Origin: SAR202 cluster bacterium bin127 | GTDB lineage: Bacteria; Chloroflexota; Dehalococcoidia; Lucifugimonadales; Lucifugimonadaceae | Assembly (NCBI GenBank): GCA_002239045.1 | Contig: MPNN01000004.1 | Location: 62,001 to 126,000, forward strand | DNA: 64,000 nucleotides | Reading direction: 5' to 3' | Shown here: positions 26,215-34,581 of the stretch, one piece after another | Layout: every line of letters begins with the position of its first letter | Position numbering within the stretch: the stretch's first letter is position 1 | The notes under the pieces: model-generated | The model's database searches: none | The model's input: only the letters and a program-made list of their open reading frames with translations | What the model was told of the DNA's origin: nothing | Program-made: the position numbers and the translations under genes

Positions 26215-27822
26215 CTATTGAAGCTTGCCGTAGTGGTCCCGCTTCGCAAACGTATTTGCCCATGACGCCGTGCCCTGCAACGATGAATCGGTAAGGACCA
26301 CCGGACGCTCCAGCATCTCCTCTTCCTCACCGTACAACTTGAGCGTGTTGTAGGCCCGGAGGTAGATGCAGTCCTTGTCCAGAATCTCGCACTTGCCGGC
26401 ACGCGTGCCCCCACAGGGACCGTTGCGCTGATTCTTCACACACTGCGATTCCGGGCACAACTCCCCGATATCGGGAAGGGAACAATCACCGCAGTCCTTG
26501 CATCCGTAGAGCGGCACCTTCATCATCTGCTCCGCCGCGTGCGCCGCCTTTTTTGCCACCTTGCTCTTCTCAATCTGACGATATAGCGAAGCGCTTGCAT
26601 TGAACGCCGGCGCATCGTGGTCAAACACGAAGTGCTTGCCGAAGCGCCCGATACGGTAGGGCAGATCCGGATGGAGAGCGCGCCTAAGCAACGAAGCCGG
26701 CCTGCCCCGACTCTCCGCATACTCGTGGTTCATCGCCTCGGATGCCGTATTCGGACTATCGCCTTCCTCGAACAGATAGAACTCGCCGGGTTGGGAATAC
26801 CCGATCTCCGCCGCCGCATCCTTCCACTGATCACCCTGAATACCTTCTGCAATATCCAGAATCCGTTCGATTCGCCCATAAGTCAGCCTGCCGCTCAGGT
26901 ACACACCGTTGTATCCGGTTCCGCGCAGAACCGCGATCTGCTTCGCCGCCAACTCATCGAAAAAACCGCGCCCACGGTCTTTAGCCTTCGCCGCGCGATT
27001 GGCTACCTCCACCAATTCAGAATTGACCGCCACGCCAGGTATCCCCCATCGACCGAAGAACCTCGCCGCCGGCGCACTCAACACGAAGATCGATCCCATA
27101 ACCGCCGGCAACGTGCCACTCTCGCCATGCTTCCAGTTGAGGTATCGGATCAACTCGTGATGCTTCCGAGCATCGTAGCCGATCTGAGAAACTAACCACC
27201 TGGCACCCGTTCGAATCTTGAGATCCATCTTGTAGAGCTGCGTCAAATACTCGCCCTCATGCAACTTGAACGGGTTCACCGCGGCGCCAGGATTGAACTC
27301 CGTACGACCAAGCTCCGTCTCCGAGCTTCGTCTCCCTGGCAACGTCACCTTCAACCCCTCATTCATCCGACGGATCATCTCCAACAACCCAACCGAATCG
27401 GTGTCGAACACGGGACGCGCCTGCCCCGAAAAACCCGATACCGGGTAGTCTCCAGATAGACATAGAACATTCCGGAAACCCAGGCTCGAAAGCGACCACA
27501 ACCTACCCTCAAGCGAATTCCGGTTGTAGTCCTTGCACGAGAGATTAATCACTACCTCCACATCCCGATCCAACAACTCGCGTCCCAACGTCTCCGGCGT
27601 AATGTGCGGATTCCCGCCCGGATTGTCAGTAAAACACACCGCGCCAACCCGGCCACCATCCGTCGCCGCCGTCGCCAACTCCACCGAATGTCGAGCCCCC
27701 GCCTCCATCGCCAACCCACGCGAAGTCTCAACCTCAATCGCAACCGAGAAACCATCGGCCAGACGCGCCGTTATGCCGGAGTCCGGGGCGGGCGATTCTT
27801 CATGTGAGAGCATGAAGTTCAA
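26215..27822 (-). CDS. Methylenetetrahydrofolate reductase-like protein with Cys-rich C-terminal domain
   Basis: 535 residues. N-terminal MetF-like flavin TIM barrel (about 20-310: VAIEVETSRG, NLSCKDYNRNSLEGRL, VLCLSGDYP) and a C-terminal MTHFR_C domain with a dense Cys cluster (GCKDCGDCSLPDIGELCPES, then QCVKNQRNGPCGGTRAGKCE). Such Cys-rich extensions are known from reductive acetyl-CoA pathway MTHFRs, where they link to an iron-sulfur or zinc partner protein; in aerobes similar proteins sit in C1/demethylation gene sets. Likely role: interconversion of methylene- and methyl-tetrahydrofolate, or a related flavin reaction. 84 bp before the D-aminoacylase. Confidence 0.8.
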   Translation of the reverse strand: MNFMLSHEESPAPDSGITARLADGFSVAIEVETSRGLAMEAGARHSVELATAATDGGRVGAVCFTDNPGGNPHITPETLGRELLDRDVEVVINLSCKDYNRNSLEGRLWSLSSLGFRNVLCLSGDYPVSGFSGQARPVFDTDSVGLLEMIRRMNEGLKVTLPGRRSSETELGRTEFNPGAAVNPFKLHEGEYLTQLYKMDLKIRTGARWLVSQIGYDARKHHELIRYLNWKHGESGTLPAVMGSIFVLSAPAARFFGRWGIPGVAVNSELVEVANRAAKAKDRGRGFFDELAAKQIAVLRGTGYNGVYLSGRLTYGRIERILDIAEGIQGDQWKDAAAEIGYSQPGEFYLFEEGDSPNTASEAMNHEYAESRGRPASLLRRALHPDLPYRIGRFGKHFVFDHDAPAFNASASLYRQIEKSKVAKKAAHAAEQMMKVPLYGCKDCGDCSLPDIGELCPESQCVKNQRNGPCGGTRAGKCEILDKDCIYLRAYNTLKLYGEEEEMLERPVVLTDSSLQGTASWANTFAKRDHYGKLQ

Positions 27823-27905
27823 TTATCGCATTGGCAATAGACGTCCTCACCGCCCGATTACCACACCTTTACGGTGGTGCGACGATTCGGCCGATTGCCG
27901 AAACC

Positions 27906-28082
27906 TCAATCGATCTGCCGCAACCGCGGATCCAACCGGTCGCGCAGCCAATCGCCCAAGAAGTTTAACGACATCACCGTGAAGAAAAGGAACAACCCCG
28001 GAACGATCGACATCGCCGCTTCGCCAAAATATGATGAAAATGCCGATTCGAAGCCCACGCAACTCCCTACCGCCATGCCCCA
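27906..28082 (-). pseudogene. Remnant of a DppC-like permease 3' end
   Basis: The minus-strand frame ends LNFLGDWLRDRLDPRLRQID, nearly the same as the C-terminus of the intact permease at 4515-5426 (FNFIGDWLRDYLDPRLRQIN). The alignment extends upstream about 40 more residues (MSIVPGLFLFFTV against MPGGAIFLTVF) and then stops. Only the last ~58 codons survive, with no start or membrane domain. It lies antisense to the upstream side of pgpA and has no partner genes, so it is debris of a lost ABC operon. Confidence 0.75.
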
Positions 28083-28560
28083 ACGCATCTTGAACCTCAT
28101 CTCGGTCACCATCGCCACCGGATTAGGCGTCGCCTATCTCACGCCGTTCGCCAAAGCTACCCTCGCCAGCGCGGTGACCATCGTCATCTTCGCCGCGCTG
28201 ACTTGGGGCGAACCCGCGATCAGCCCTTGGCTGATCGCCGCCATCATCGTCATATTCCTCGTCGGTGTCGCCGCATCCGCGCGCGTCAAGACTGAAGAAG
28301 ACCCCGACCCAAGCCGCGTCGTCATCGACGAGGTGGCCGGTCAACTCGCCGCCGTCGTCATCCTGACCGACGTCAATTTGTGGTCAACCGTCGCCGCCTT
28401 CCTCCTCTTCCGACTGTTCGACATCACCAAACCCCTCGGAATCCGGCGCCTTGAAGCCATCCCCAACGGTTGGGGCATCATGCTCGACGATTTAGCCGCG
28501 GGAATCCTAGCCGCACTCGTCATCAATGTCGCGGTACTGATCGTCGCCGCGGTTGTGTAA
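28075..28560 (+). CDS. pgpA: Phosphatidylglycerophosphatase A
   Basis: 161-residue integral membrane phosphatase that makes phosphatidylglycerol from its phosphate. Family motifs: VVIDEVAGQ (residues ~82-90) and PLGIRRLEAIPNGWGIMLDD; about four TM helices. ATG 28075 is preferred: the frame stays open upstream to 27874, but that stretch is antisense to the permease remnant, contains no domain, and would give an aberrant basic N-terminus. Confidence 0.85.
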   Translation: MPQRILNLISVTIATGLGVAYLTPFAKATLASAVTIVIFAALTWGEPAISPWLIAAIIVIFLVGVAASARVKTEEDPDPSRVVIDEVAGQLAAVVILTDVNLWSTVAAFLLFRLFDITKPLGIRRLEAIPNGWGIMLDDLAAGILAALVINVAVLIVAAVV

Positions 28561-28585
28561 GCTCAAACGCCGGACAACGCGCCCT

Positions 28586-30274
28586 CTACCTAAACGTCCG
28601 ACCGCCGATCGCGCCGCGATGCTGCGATATATGATCACGCTTGCCTAGCGTCCGTTTAGCCAAGAACCCCTCCTTCACCGGCCACGGCAACACGCCGCAT
28701 CGCTCCGCCCAAGCTTCGTACTCGCGAATCATCGACACCACACGTGCCGGTTCCGACGACGCATAGTCATTCTGCTCCGTCCGATCCTCCGGGATGTTGT
28801 AAAGCTCCCAAGGACCATCCCATTCCGCAACCAGCTTCCAATCACCGATCCGGATCCCCCGGTTGCCCTCATGCTCAACCGCCACTGGCTTCTCCCGCGA
28901 CCACTCCATACCGTCCAATATCGGCACTATCGACTCCCCCTCCAGTGGCGTAATCTCGTTGCCCTCGTACTCCGTCGGATACGTCGCACCGATCGCATCG
29001 TAAACCGTCGCCGCAATGTCCGTAATGTGCATCGGAACGTTGTCCACGATCGAACCCTCGGCAATCTTCGCCGGCCAGTGAACGATGAACGGCGTCGAGA
29101 TACCGCCCTCATGTATCCACCGCTTGAACAACCTGAACGGCGCATTCGATACATTCGCCCACGGCAACTCCACGGCTTGGAAAGTGGTATCCGGTCCCGG
29201 TCTCAACTCCGGTATATCGCCGACCCGCACTTCCTGTCCGTCCAGCGTCAGCGACGTCGCCCACTGTGAAGGATCCGGCCAGTCCGAGTCCTCTTGGAAC
29301 AACTCGGCACAACCGCCGTTGTCAGTTAGGAACATGATCATCGTATTCTCGAACTGACCATGCCGCTTCAACGTCTCGACCACGCGCCCGACGCCGCGGT
29401 CCACCTCCTCGATCATGGCGCAGTAGACCGCCATCCGAATGTCCTCATACTCCTTGTTTTCGACATCCTCCCATGGCGGCGCGTCCTCGTCCCGAGGCGA
29501 GATCGGCCATTTCGAATCGACAATTCCCAGACCCTTCTGCTCCTCATGCCGTGCGGCCCGGATCTCGTCCCAACCCCGCATGTACTTGCCCTCGTACTTG
29601 ACGATATCGTCCTCCCAAGCATGGAGCGGCCAGTGCGGCGCGGTGAACGCGATGTACTGGAGAAACGGCTCGCCGGCCGACATCGCATCATCGATCTGCG
29701 ACGCCGCGTGATCCGCAATCGCGTCCGTCAAATGAAAATCATCCGACTCCACCTCGATCAACTGGTCCTGCAGCATCAACGCCTTCGGATTCCAATACGA
29801 ATCGGCCGCTTCCAGCAGACCGAAATACCGGTCGAACCCCCGCTGCGTCGGCAACGGGTGCTTCGCATCGCCCGGCGTCCATTGGTCACGCAACCGACGA
29901 TCGTACCCGCCGCCTGCATGCCACTTCCCCGACATCAGAGTCCGATAACCCGCGCTCTTTGCCACCTCGCCCATCGTCACACAGTCATCCCGCAAAAAAC
30001 CTTGGTAACTCGGCACACCCAAATCCGCCGTCATCTGCCCGATACCCGCCTGATGCGCGTTCAACCCCGTCAACAGAGCCGCCCGCGACGGACAGCACCG
30101 CGCACCGTTATACATCTGCGTAAACCGGATCCCAGCGTAACCCAAAGCATCCAAATTCGGCGTGCTGATCTCACCCCCGTAACACCCAATATCGGAGAAA
30201 CCGAGGTCATCCACCATAATGACGATGACGTTAGGGCGGGAAGCGGGCGAGTTGCTTTCGGTTTGATTTGACAT
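28586..30274 (-). CDS. Type I arylsulfatase
   Basis: 562-residue sulfatase of the alkaline-phosphatase superfamily. Metal-binding start NVIVIMVDDLGFSDIGCYGG and the maturation motif C60-C-P-S-R64 (GARCCPSRAALLTG), in which C60 would become formylglycine. SGKWHAGG and a long C-terminal domain follow, as in arylsulfatase A-like enzymes. No export signal is obvious. The start is set at ATG 30274 (AAAGGAG 9 nt upstream) instead of the longer frame to 30316. The FGE at 16015-16992 is a plausible activator. It hydrolyses sulfate esters, possibly of sulfated polysaccharides or metabolites. Confidence 0.9.
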   Translation of the reverse strand: MSNQTESNSPASRPNVIVIMVDDLGFSDIGCYGGEISTPNLDALGYAGIRFTQMYNGARCCPSRAALLTGLNAHQAGIGQMTADLGVPSYQGFLRDDCVTMGEVAKSAGYRTLMSGKWHAGGGYDRRLRDQWTPGDAKHPLPTQRGFDRYFGLLEAADSYWNPKALMLQDQLIEVESDDFHLTDAIADHAASQIDDAMSAGEPFLQYIAFTAPHWPLHAWEDDIVKYEGKYMRGWDEIRAARHEEQKGLGIVDSKWPISPRDEDAPPWEDVENKEYEDIRMAVYCAMIEEVDRGVGRVVETLKRHGQFENTMIMFLTDNGGCAELFQEDSDWPDPSQWATSLTLDGQEVRVGDIPELRPGPDTTFQAVELPWANVSNAPFRLFKRWIHEGGISTPFIVHWPAKIAEGSIVDNVPMHITDIAATVYDAIGATYPTEYEGNEITPLEGESIVPILDGMEWSREKPVAVEHEGNRGIRIGDWKLVAEWDGPWELYNIPEDRTEQNDYASSEPARVVSMIREYEAWAERCGVLPWPVKEGFLAKRTLGKRDHISQHRGAIGGRTFR

Positions 30275-30287
30275 CTGAACGACTCCT

Positions 30288-30716
30288 TTATCGTGTCTCA
30301 AGCCATGCGAGAACATTCACATCACGCACGTCGTACACCGCAACGTCAACGTTCGGCGCTCGAGCCAGCTTGCTGTCGGCGGTCAATACTTCGAGACCTA
30401 AGAATTTGGCCGTTGCCAAGTATGCGGAATCGTACGCACTGACATTGCGTATATACGCCCAAGTTAGCCGTATCAATCCTCGATGAGAGACGCGCTCGAC
30501 ATTCCAAGTCGATAGCCTATCAAGTGCCCGCAAGGCGTCATCCGTCGACAGTTTTCGTTGGAATACAGACCGTCGAAATGCGGACAACACCTCGATATCA
30601 ATCATCTGTGGAGCAGACAACGCACTGTGGTCCAGCACATTAGTCACCGACCGACCGAGGTCAGATTTGAGCAAATACTCAACGGCGACCGACGCGTCTA
30701 CAACGTACCCTCGCAC
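30288..30716 (-). CDS. VapC-like PIN-domain toxin
   Basis: 142-residue PIN-domain RNase. The four acidic residues are visible: D7 (VVDASVAVEYLL), E42, D96 (YDSAYLATA) and D114 (LTADSKLA). GTG start directly abuts the antitoxin stop (30717), so the two are coupled. Free toxin would cut RNA and arrest growth; the FitA-like antitoxin neutralises it. Confidence 0.9.
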   Translation of the reverse strand: MRGYVVDASVAVEYLLKSDLGRSVTNVLDHSALSAPQMIDIEVLSAFRRSVFQRKLSTDDALRALDRLSTWNVERVSHRGLIRLTWAYIRNVSAYDSAYLATAKFLGLEVLTADSKLARAPNVDVAVYDVRDVNVLAWLETR

Positions 30717-30947
30717 CTAAAACTCTGCGTCGCGTTGAGCCCGTTCTTGAGCCAATACATCAGAAGGACTGAAATCAAGTGTTGGCGGTTCCAACGAATC
30801 CAGTTTCTCGTTCCACTCGAGTCGTAGCGCCTCGCGTTCCAGAGCGGTCAACAAAACTGCGTCGATCGACGTCTTGCATCGTCGTGCTTGTTTCCGCAAT
30901 CTCTCTTGCAGTTCGTCCGGTATGTTCTTTACTTGAATATCGCCCAT
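30717..30947 (-). CDS. FitA-like ribbon-helix-helix antitoxin
   Basis: 76 residues starting MGDIQVKNIPDELQERLRKQ, a ribbon-helix-helix N-terminus that binds DNA, with a C-terminal tail (DFSPSDVLAQERAQRDAEF) expected to wrap the toxin. ATG 30947 has GAGGT upstream; the frame opens nine codons earlier. It pairs with the PIN toxin immediately downstream and probably autoregulates the operon. Confidence 0.85.
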   Translation of the reverse strand: MGDIQVKNIPDELQERLRKQARRCKTSIDAVLLTALEREALRLEWNEKLDSLEPPTLDFSPSDVLAQERAQRDAEF

Positions 30948-30986
30948 GTTCGGAACCTCTATAAATGCCCGCAAACAACCATAGAA

Positions 30987-31217
30987 CTAGAATATCGCAT
31001 CCCGCTGAGCACGCTCACGAGCCAATATCTCAGAAGGACTGACTTTGAATTCCATCGGCTCCTTAGCCGCGATCCGTTCGTGTAACTCGATTTGTACTAT
31101 CTCACGCTCCAAAGCCACAACGACCAAATTACCCAACGGCGTCTTGTATCGTCGCGCTTGTTTCCGCAGCCGCGCATGAAGGTCGTCTGGGACGTTTTTT
31201 ACTCGCAATGTCGCCAT
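30987..31217 (-). CDS. Orphan FitA-like antitoxin (second copy)
   Basis: 76 residues beginning MATLRVKNVPDDLHARLRKQ, clearly paralogous to the antitoxin 40 bp downstream, including the tail SPSEILARERAQRDAIF. No toxin gene directly follows it. It may add dosage, protect against a related toxin, or be what remains of a second module. Confidence 0.8.
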   Translation of the reverse strand: MATLRVKNVPDDLHARLRKQARRYKTPLGNLVVVALEREIVQIELHERIAAKEPMEFKVSPSEILARERAQRDAIF

Positions 31218-31248
31218 TCGTCAGGAGATTCCGCTCCGTTTTTACCAA

Positions 31249-31479
31249 CTAACGATCCGCATTGTGCCGCAAACTTTCGACTGCATGAAATTCCGCGGGA
31301 GTGACGGACAGACTCAACAAACCCTTCTCGGCCAATTCCTCGTCAAACTCCATCCGCTGCATCTGGCGCTCCAGTGCAGCCACAATCACGTCATCCAAAG
31401 ACATCTCGCGTTTGTACGCCTGCCGCAATAAACGCTCGCGCAGTTCATCCGGTACGTTCTTTACTTCGAGATCGGCCAT
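31249..31479 (-). CDS. Orphan FitA-like antitoxin (third copy)
   Basis: 76 residues beginning MADLEVKNVPDELRERLLRQ, a more divergent paralogue whose C-terminal tail (SVTPAEFHAVESLRHNADR) differs from the other two and so may recognise another toxin. Its 5' end is duplicated as a fragment at 32163-32200. No adjacent toxin. Confidence 0.8.
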   Translation of the reverse strand: MADLEVKNVPDELRERLLRQAYKREMSLDDVIVAALERQMQRMEFDEELAEKGLLSLSVTPAEFHAVESLRHNADR

Positions 31480-31491
31480 AGGAATTCGGCT

Positions 31492-31806
31492 TCAGCTATC
31501 GCGAGTGGCGAAGCCGATGGCGTTGCGATTGAGCTGTTCCAAGTTATTAAGGTGCTCGATGATGATCTGGTTGCTAGCTTCAACGGCGTCCAATCGAGCT
31601 TCAACGCGATCCAATCGAACTTCAACACGGTCCAATCGAGCTTCGATCTGATTGTTCCTCGACTCGAGCAGGCTCAACCTGGCTGAAAGATCGGAAGTAA
31701 CTTGCACCAACTGCGTCTGAAGCTGCAACGTTGCCGTTAGCATTTGCTGCAAGCCAGCGAAGGTGCTCTCGCGCCAAGCGTTGAGTTCTTCAGCTGTCGT
31801 AGTCAT
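31492..31806 (-). CDS. Small coiled-coil protein, copy A
   Basis: 104 residues; ATG 31806 has AAAGGTG 6 nt upstream. Heptad-like repeats of the form ARLDRVEVRLDRVEARLDAV make a long coiled coil, ending EQLNRNAIGFATRDS. It is a paralogue of the protein at 32213-32443, with the same N-terminal EEL-x-x-x-R-E and an identical C-terminal 15 residues. Function unknown; probably an oligomerising accessory protein. Confidence 0.65.
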   Translation of the reverse strand: MTTTAEELNAWRESTFAGLQQMLTATLQLQTQLVQVTSDLSARLSLLESRNNQIEARLDRVEVRLDRVEARLDAVEASNQIIIEHLNNLEQLNRNAIGFATRDS

Positions 31807-31842
31807 CGCATACACCTTTGTTTAAGTTTAAGACCAATAATA

Positions 31843-31936
31843 TCAACCCCCATACTCCGCATCCAGCTCCATCGGATACAGCGGTACCCGACGACGCTCA
31901 TACGTGAACGTCGACAACAACGTCTACCCACCGTCC
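31843..31936 (-). pseudogene. C-terminal remnant of an M81 metallopeptidase gene
   Basis: On the minus strand this stretch encodes STFTYERRRVPLYPMELDAE and ends YGG-stop, matching the last codons of the intact M81 gene at 32492-34063. It is preceded by D-G-G, then an in-frame TAG where the intact gene has CAG, then TLL fused directly to STF. That is an internal deletion of roughly 180 bp plus a nonsense change, so this is a decayed partial duplicate. Confidence 0.75.
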
Positions 31937-31937
31937 G

Positions 31938-32141
31938 CTACGGCTTGACTTTTTTCGCATCGACTGCTGTGACTCTGACTTCGGTTATTTCTGTCCGGTA
32001 GCCGGGGGTAATTTCCTTACTACGCACGACCTCAGTGGCACGCATGTCTTCAAGCATTTCCGACTTTAGTGCGGCAACTCGTTGGCGCCGTTCAGGCGAG
32101 AAATCCTGTGTCAATTCGTCGAATGGACGGTGACCGCTCAT
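31938..32141 (-). CDS. Truncated Xre-antitoxin-like N-terminal fragment
   Basis: 67 residues from ATG 32141. The start MSGHRPFDELTQDFSPERRQ resembles the N-terminal extension of HigA/Xre-type antitoxins, where a helix-turn-helix domain should follow. Here the sequence diverges after ALKSEMLEDMRATEVVRSKE and no HTH is present. It is wedged between the two copies of the local duplication. Probably a degraded antitoxin; whether it is still expressed is unclear. Confidence 0.45.
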   Translation of the reverse strand: MSGHRPFDELTQDFSPERRQRVAALKSEMLEDMRATEVVRSKEITPGYRTEITEVRVTAVDAKKVKP

Positions 32142-32162
32142 CGTAATAATCCATTCACACAA

Positions 32163-32200
32163 AGTTCATCCGGTACGTTTTTTACTTCGAGATCGGCCAC
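32163..32200 (-). pseudogene. 5' fragment of a FitA-like antitoxin gene
   Basis: The first 13 codons (VADLEVKNVPDEL) of the antitoxin at 31249-31479 are repeated here with GTG in place of ATG, then homology stops at 32163. It is the end of the duplicated block B and is not functional. Confidence 0.7.
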
Positions 32201-32212
32201 AGGAATTCGGTT

Positions 32213-32443
32213 TCAGCTATCGCGAGTGGCGAAACCGATAGCGTTGCGGTTGAGTTGTTCCAATCGTTCCAATCGTTCAAGCACCGACGCCAAGATCGTT
32301 TCGATGTTGTTCAGCCGCAAGACCTGCTCGGTACTCACCTTCACCATCTGGGCCTGTAGCTGTATCAGGTTGGCGATCGTCTGCTGATTGCTGGCGATCG
32401 TGTTTTCTCGTAACTCATTGAGTTCTTCAGAAGTCAATTTCAA
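32213..32443 (-). CDS. Small coiled-coil protein, copy B
   Basis: 76 residues starting at TTG 32443 with AAAGGGGA upstream. N-terminus MKLTSEELNELRENTIASNQ, a short coiled coil (SVLERLERLEQLN) and the same RNAIGFATRDS end as copy A at 31492-31806, but lacking about 28 residues of heptads. Between the M81 gene and an antitoxin fragment. Confidence 0.6.
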   Translation of the reverse strand: MKLTSEELNELRENTIASNQQTIANLIQLQAQMVKVSTEQVLRLNNIETILASVLERLERLEQLNRNAIGFATRDS

Positions 32444-32491
32444 AATCCCCTTTCAGATAAAACGATTCTAGCAAAACGATTAGTTGGATGT

Positions 32492-34063
32492 TCAACCCCC
32501 ATACTCCGCATCCAGCTCCATCGGATACAGCGGTACTCGACGACGCTCGTACGTGAACGTCGACATATCCGCCGTCGTGACCCCCGGCGTGTTCACCAAG
32601 ATCACCTTCCCCGCTATCGGCTGATACGCCGGACGCGGCGACACCACTCCCTTCGCCACCACGATCCGGTAACGCTCCGGAATTATCCCGATGTGATACA
32701 TCTGCGCCCGAACCGTGTTACCAGCCCGCACCGACGTCAACAACAACGTCTGCCCGCCATCCGTATCCACCCGCACGCTCACGCCAGAATCGTAGAACCG
32801 GAAACCGCCGTGCGAAGCGCCCAGCTCCTCATACTGACCATCCGTGATCGCACGCACCGTGCCCATCACCCGAACCGGCGAACCATGCATGTCGTCCGTC
32901 TTCCCGCCGACATCCAACGTCACCGTAGCGCCAACACCCGCCGCAACACACGCATCCACCGACTCCGGGTCGTACAACGTCTGCAAGAAGCCCGATATCC
33001 CGCGCTCGACAACCTGCGCCAAGATATGCGTCGAATCGGCCGATGAACCGCCGCCGATGTTGTCGCCGACATCCATCAAAACGATCGGACCCTCCCGCGC
33101 CGGTGCATCCTCGTCCGGCATAGACAGCGCCGTACCATCGGTCGCTACCACATCCGCATCGCCCAGATCGCGCGGACCCACATACTCCGCAATCGCCATA
33201 TCCAACGCGTCCGAGATCGAAGCCACCTCTACGTTCAGCTCCGCCCGACGCTCCCAAGCCCGTGACGCCATTCCCTTCGCCACCGACTTCGCCAACTCCA
33301 AATCGCCATCCGCAATCGCGACCCAAGCCATCCCCATCTCCTCCACATCCGAATACGGATAACCCTCCGCAACACTCGTGTCCAGAATCCCCGGCGTCTC
33401 ATTCGCCGCCACACAGTCCGACACGAACGACCGCATCGGATCCTCACCCGTGAACTGCTTCACGATATTCACGTACATCGGCGGCATCTCGATCCACTGC
33501 ACCGGATCGATCTCGCCCTTCGCCGCTCGCACCACCATCTCGGCTGTCTTTCTACCCCGCACCTTCGGATCCAAATGCGGATTCGTCCTCCATACCACGC
33601 ACACATCCGTGTGCTCCACTACCGGCTCCGACACATTTCCATGCATATCCAGCGTCACTCCCACCCGCATATCCGGCCCGACAATCTCTCGCACCGCCCG
33701 ACAGAACTCGCCATCCATGTCCGGGAACTCCTCGCTCACCGCGGCGCCGTGGTTCGAAATCAACACCGCATCCCAAGGACCGCCATCCCGCAACATCCCG
33801 AACATCTCCCCCGTCAGACGATCATACGCATCCTTAGTAATCGTCCCGATCGGCCCCGTCACTGCATACATCAACGGCACCAACTCAAACCCAAGCTCCT
33901 CCGCCGCCTGCATGTAACCCGAAATCGTATAACTAGCATCCCGGAACTTATCGAACATCTCCTCCCCCCGCAAAATCCCCGACGCTTCGAAAGCGGCGTA
34001 GTCCGCTGGAACACTCGAAAAAGTGTTCGTCTCATGTGAAATCCCCAACAACGGAATACGCAT
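32492..34063 (-). CDS. M81 family metallopeptidase (MlrC-like)
   Basis: 523-residue MlrC/M81 protein. It opens MRIPLLGISHETNTFSS, the family signature, and contains VTLDMHGNVSEPV and DVGDNIGGGSSADSTHI, which hold putative Zn ligands. MlrC finishes degradation of linear microcystin peptides; homologues occur in bacteria that degrade unusual peptides or amino acids. ATG 34063 is used because GGAAAGGA lies upstream and the family motif starts here; the frame extends 22 codons further without homology. Its 3' end is duplicated at 31843-31936. Confidence 0.85.
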   Translation of the reverse strand: MRIPLLGISHETNTFSSVPADYAAFEASGILRGEEMFDKFRDASYTISGYMQAAEELGFELVPLMYAVTGPIGTITKDAYDRLTGEMFGMLRDGGPWDAVLISNHGAAVSEEFPDMDGEFCRAVREIVGPDMRVGVTLDMHGNVSEPVVEHTDVCVVWRTNPHLDPKVRGRKTAEMVVRAAKGEIDPVQWIEMPPMYVNIVKQFTGEDPMRSFVSDCVAANETPGILDTSVAEGYPYSDVEEMGMAWVAIADGDLELAKSVAKGMASRAWERRAELNVEVASISDALDMAIAEYVGPRDLGDADVVATDGTALSMPDEDAPAREGPIVLMDVGDNIGGGSSADSTHILAQVVERGISGFLQTLYDPESVDACVAAGVGATVTLDVGGKTDDMHGSPVRVMGTVRAITDGQYEELGASHGGFRFYDSGVSVRVDTDGGQTLLLTSVRAGNTVRAQMYHIGIIPERYRIVVAKGVVSPRPAYQPIAGKVILVNTPGVTTADMSTFTYERRRVPLYPMELDAEYGG

Positions 34064-34123
34064 CACCAAGTCCTTTCCGACACGATAACCATCAACTAAA
34101 CGAAGGTTAACCCATCGCGCCCC

Positions 34124-34251
34124 CGTCATTCCCGCGCACGCGGGAAACCAGAGTAAAACAAAGCACGCCGATCCCTCCCGCGCCTTTGAACTAGGATGCT
34201 AAGGATGCCGAAAGATGGGAAGGATGAGATGTTGGTGGTCGGAATTGCGGC
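34124..34251. repeat. 128-bp direct repeat, copy 1 (half-element)
   Basis: Contains ATTCCCGCGCACGCGGGAA, CCCTCCCGCGCC and the left inverted end TTGAACTAGGATGC (from 34186). Nearly identical to 35572-35699 (about two mismatches by eye) in the same orientation. Only the left arm of the MITE-like family is here; no right arm follows before the next gene. Confidence 0.75.
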
Positions 34252-34335
34252 GACGTAGGGGCGGGTTTCAAACCCGCCCTCGCACGCAGGGGATGCACGA
34301 ACTCCATCGCAGCCACACATCCCACCATCCACCAC

Positions 34336-34554
34336 TCACCCCCCTGACCGCGGACGTTTACCTACTCGCACCCAATTGTTGTCAAGCCTTTTAGCCGGTC
34401 GTCGCAACTTTGGCAAAGGTGCCGCAACTTCCCAGACCTTCGGGGTGCGCCGTCGTCGACGTCCAGCCTTATCCTCTCGGTTGCGCCTCTGATCCTCAAC
34501 ATCCGCTAGGCTAAAACGCCTAGTTTTTCTTTGTCGATTGGATTCGTCAGACAT
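34336..34554 (-). CDS. Small basic protein of unknown function
   Basis: 72 residues from ATG 34554 (an alternative ATG is at 34563). Very basic (MSDESNRQRKTRRFSLADVE, then a KAGRRRRRTPKVW stretch), resembling nucleic-acid-binding or disordered proteins. 27 bp downstream of the SDH-protease gene on the same strand. No strong ribosome-binding site, so moderate confidence that it is a real gene. Confidence 0.4.
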   Translation of the reverse strand: MSDESNRQRKTRRFSLADVEDQRRNREDKAGRRRRRTPKVWEVAAPLPKLRRPAKRLDNNWVRVGKRPRSGG

Positions 34555-34581
34555 CACATGCATCTCTTACGGGAGCGTAAG

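Noticed and set aside
27874..28074. 67-codon N-terminal extension of pgpA
   Set aside because: Antisense to a permease remnant; basic, domain-free, and the PgpA homology starts at ATG 28075.
29360..30271. 303-codon plus-strand open frame
   Set aside because: Antisense to the sulfatase and Arg/His/Pro-rich; shadow of a GC-rich coding strand.
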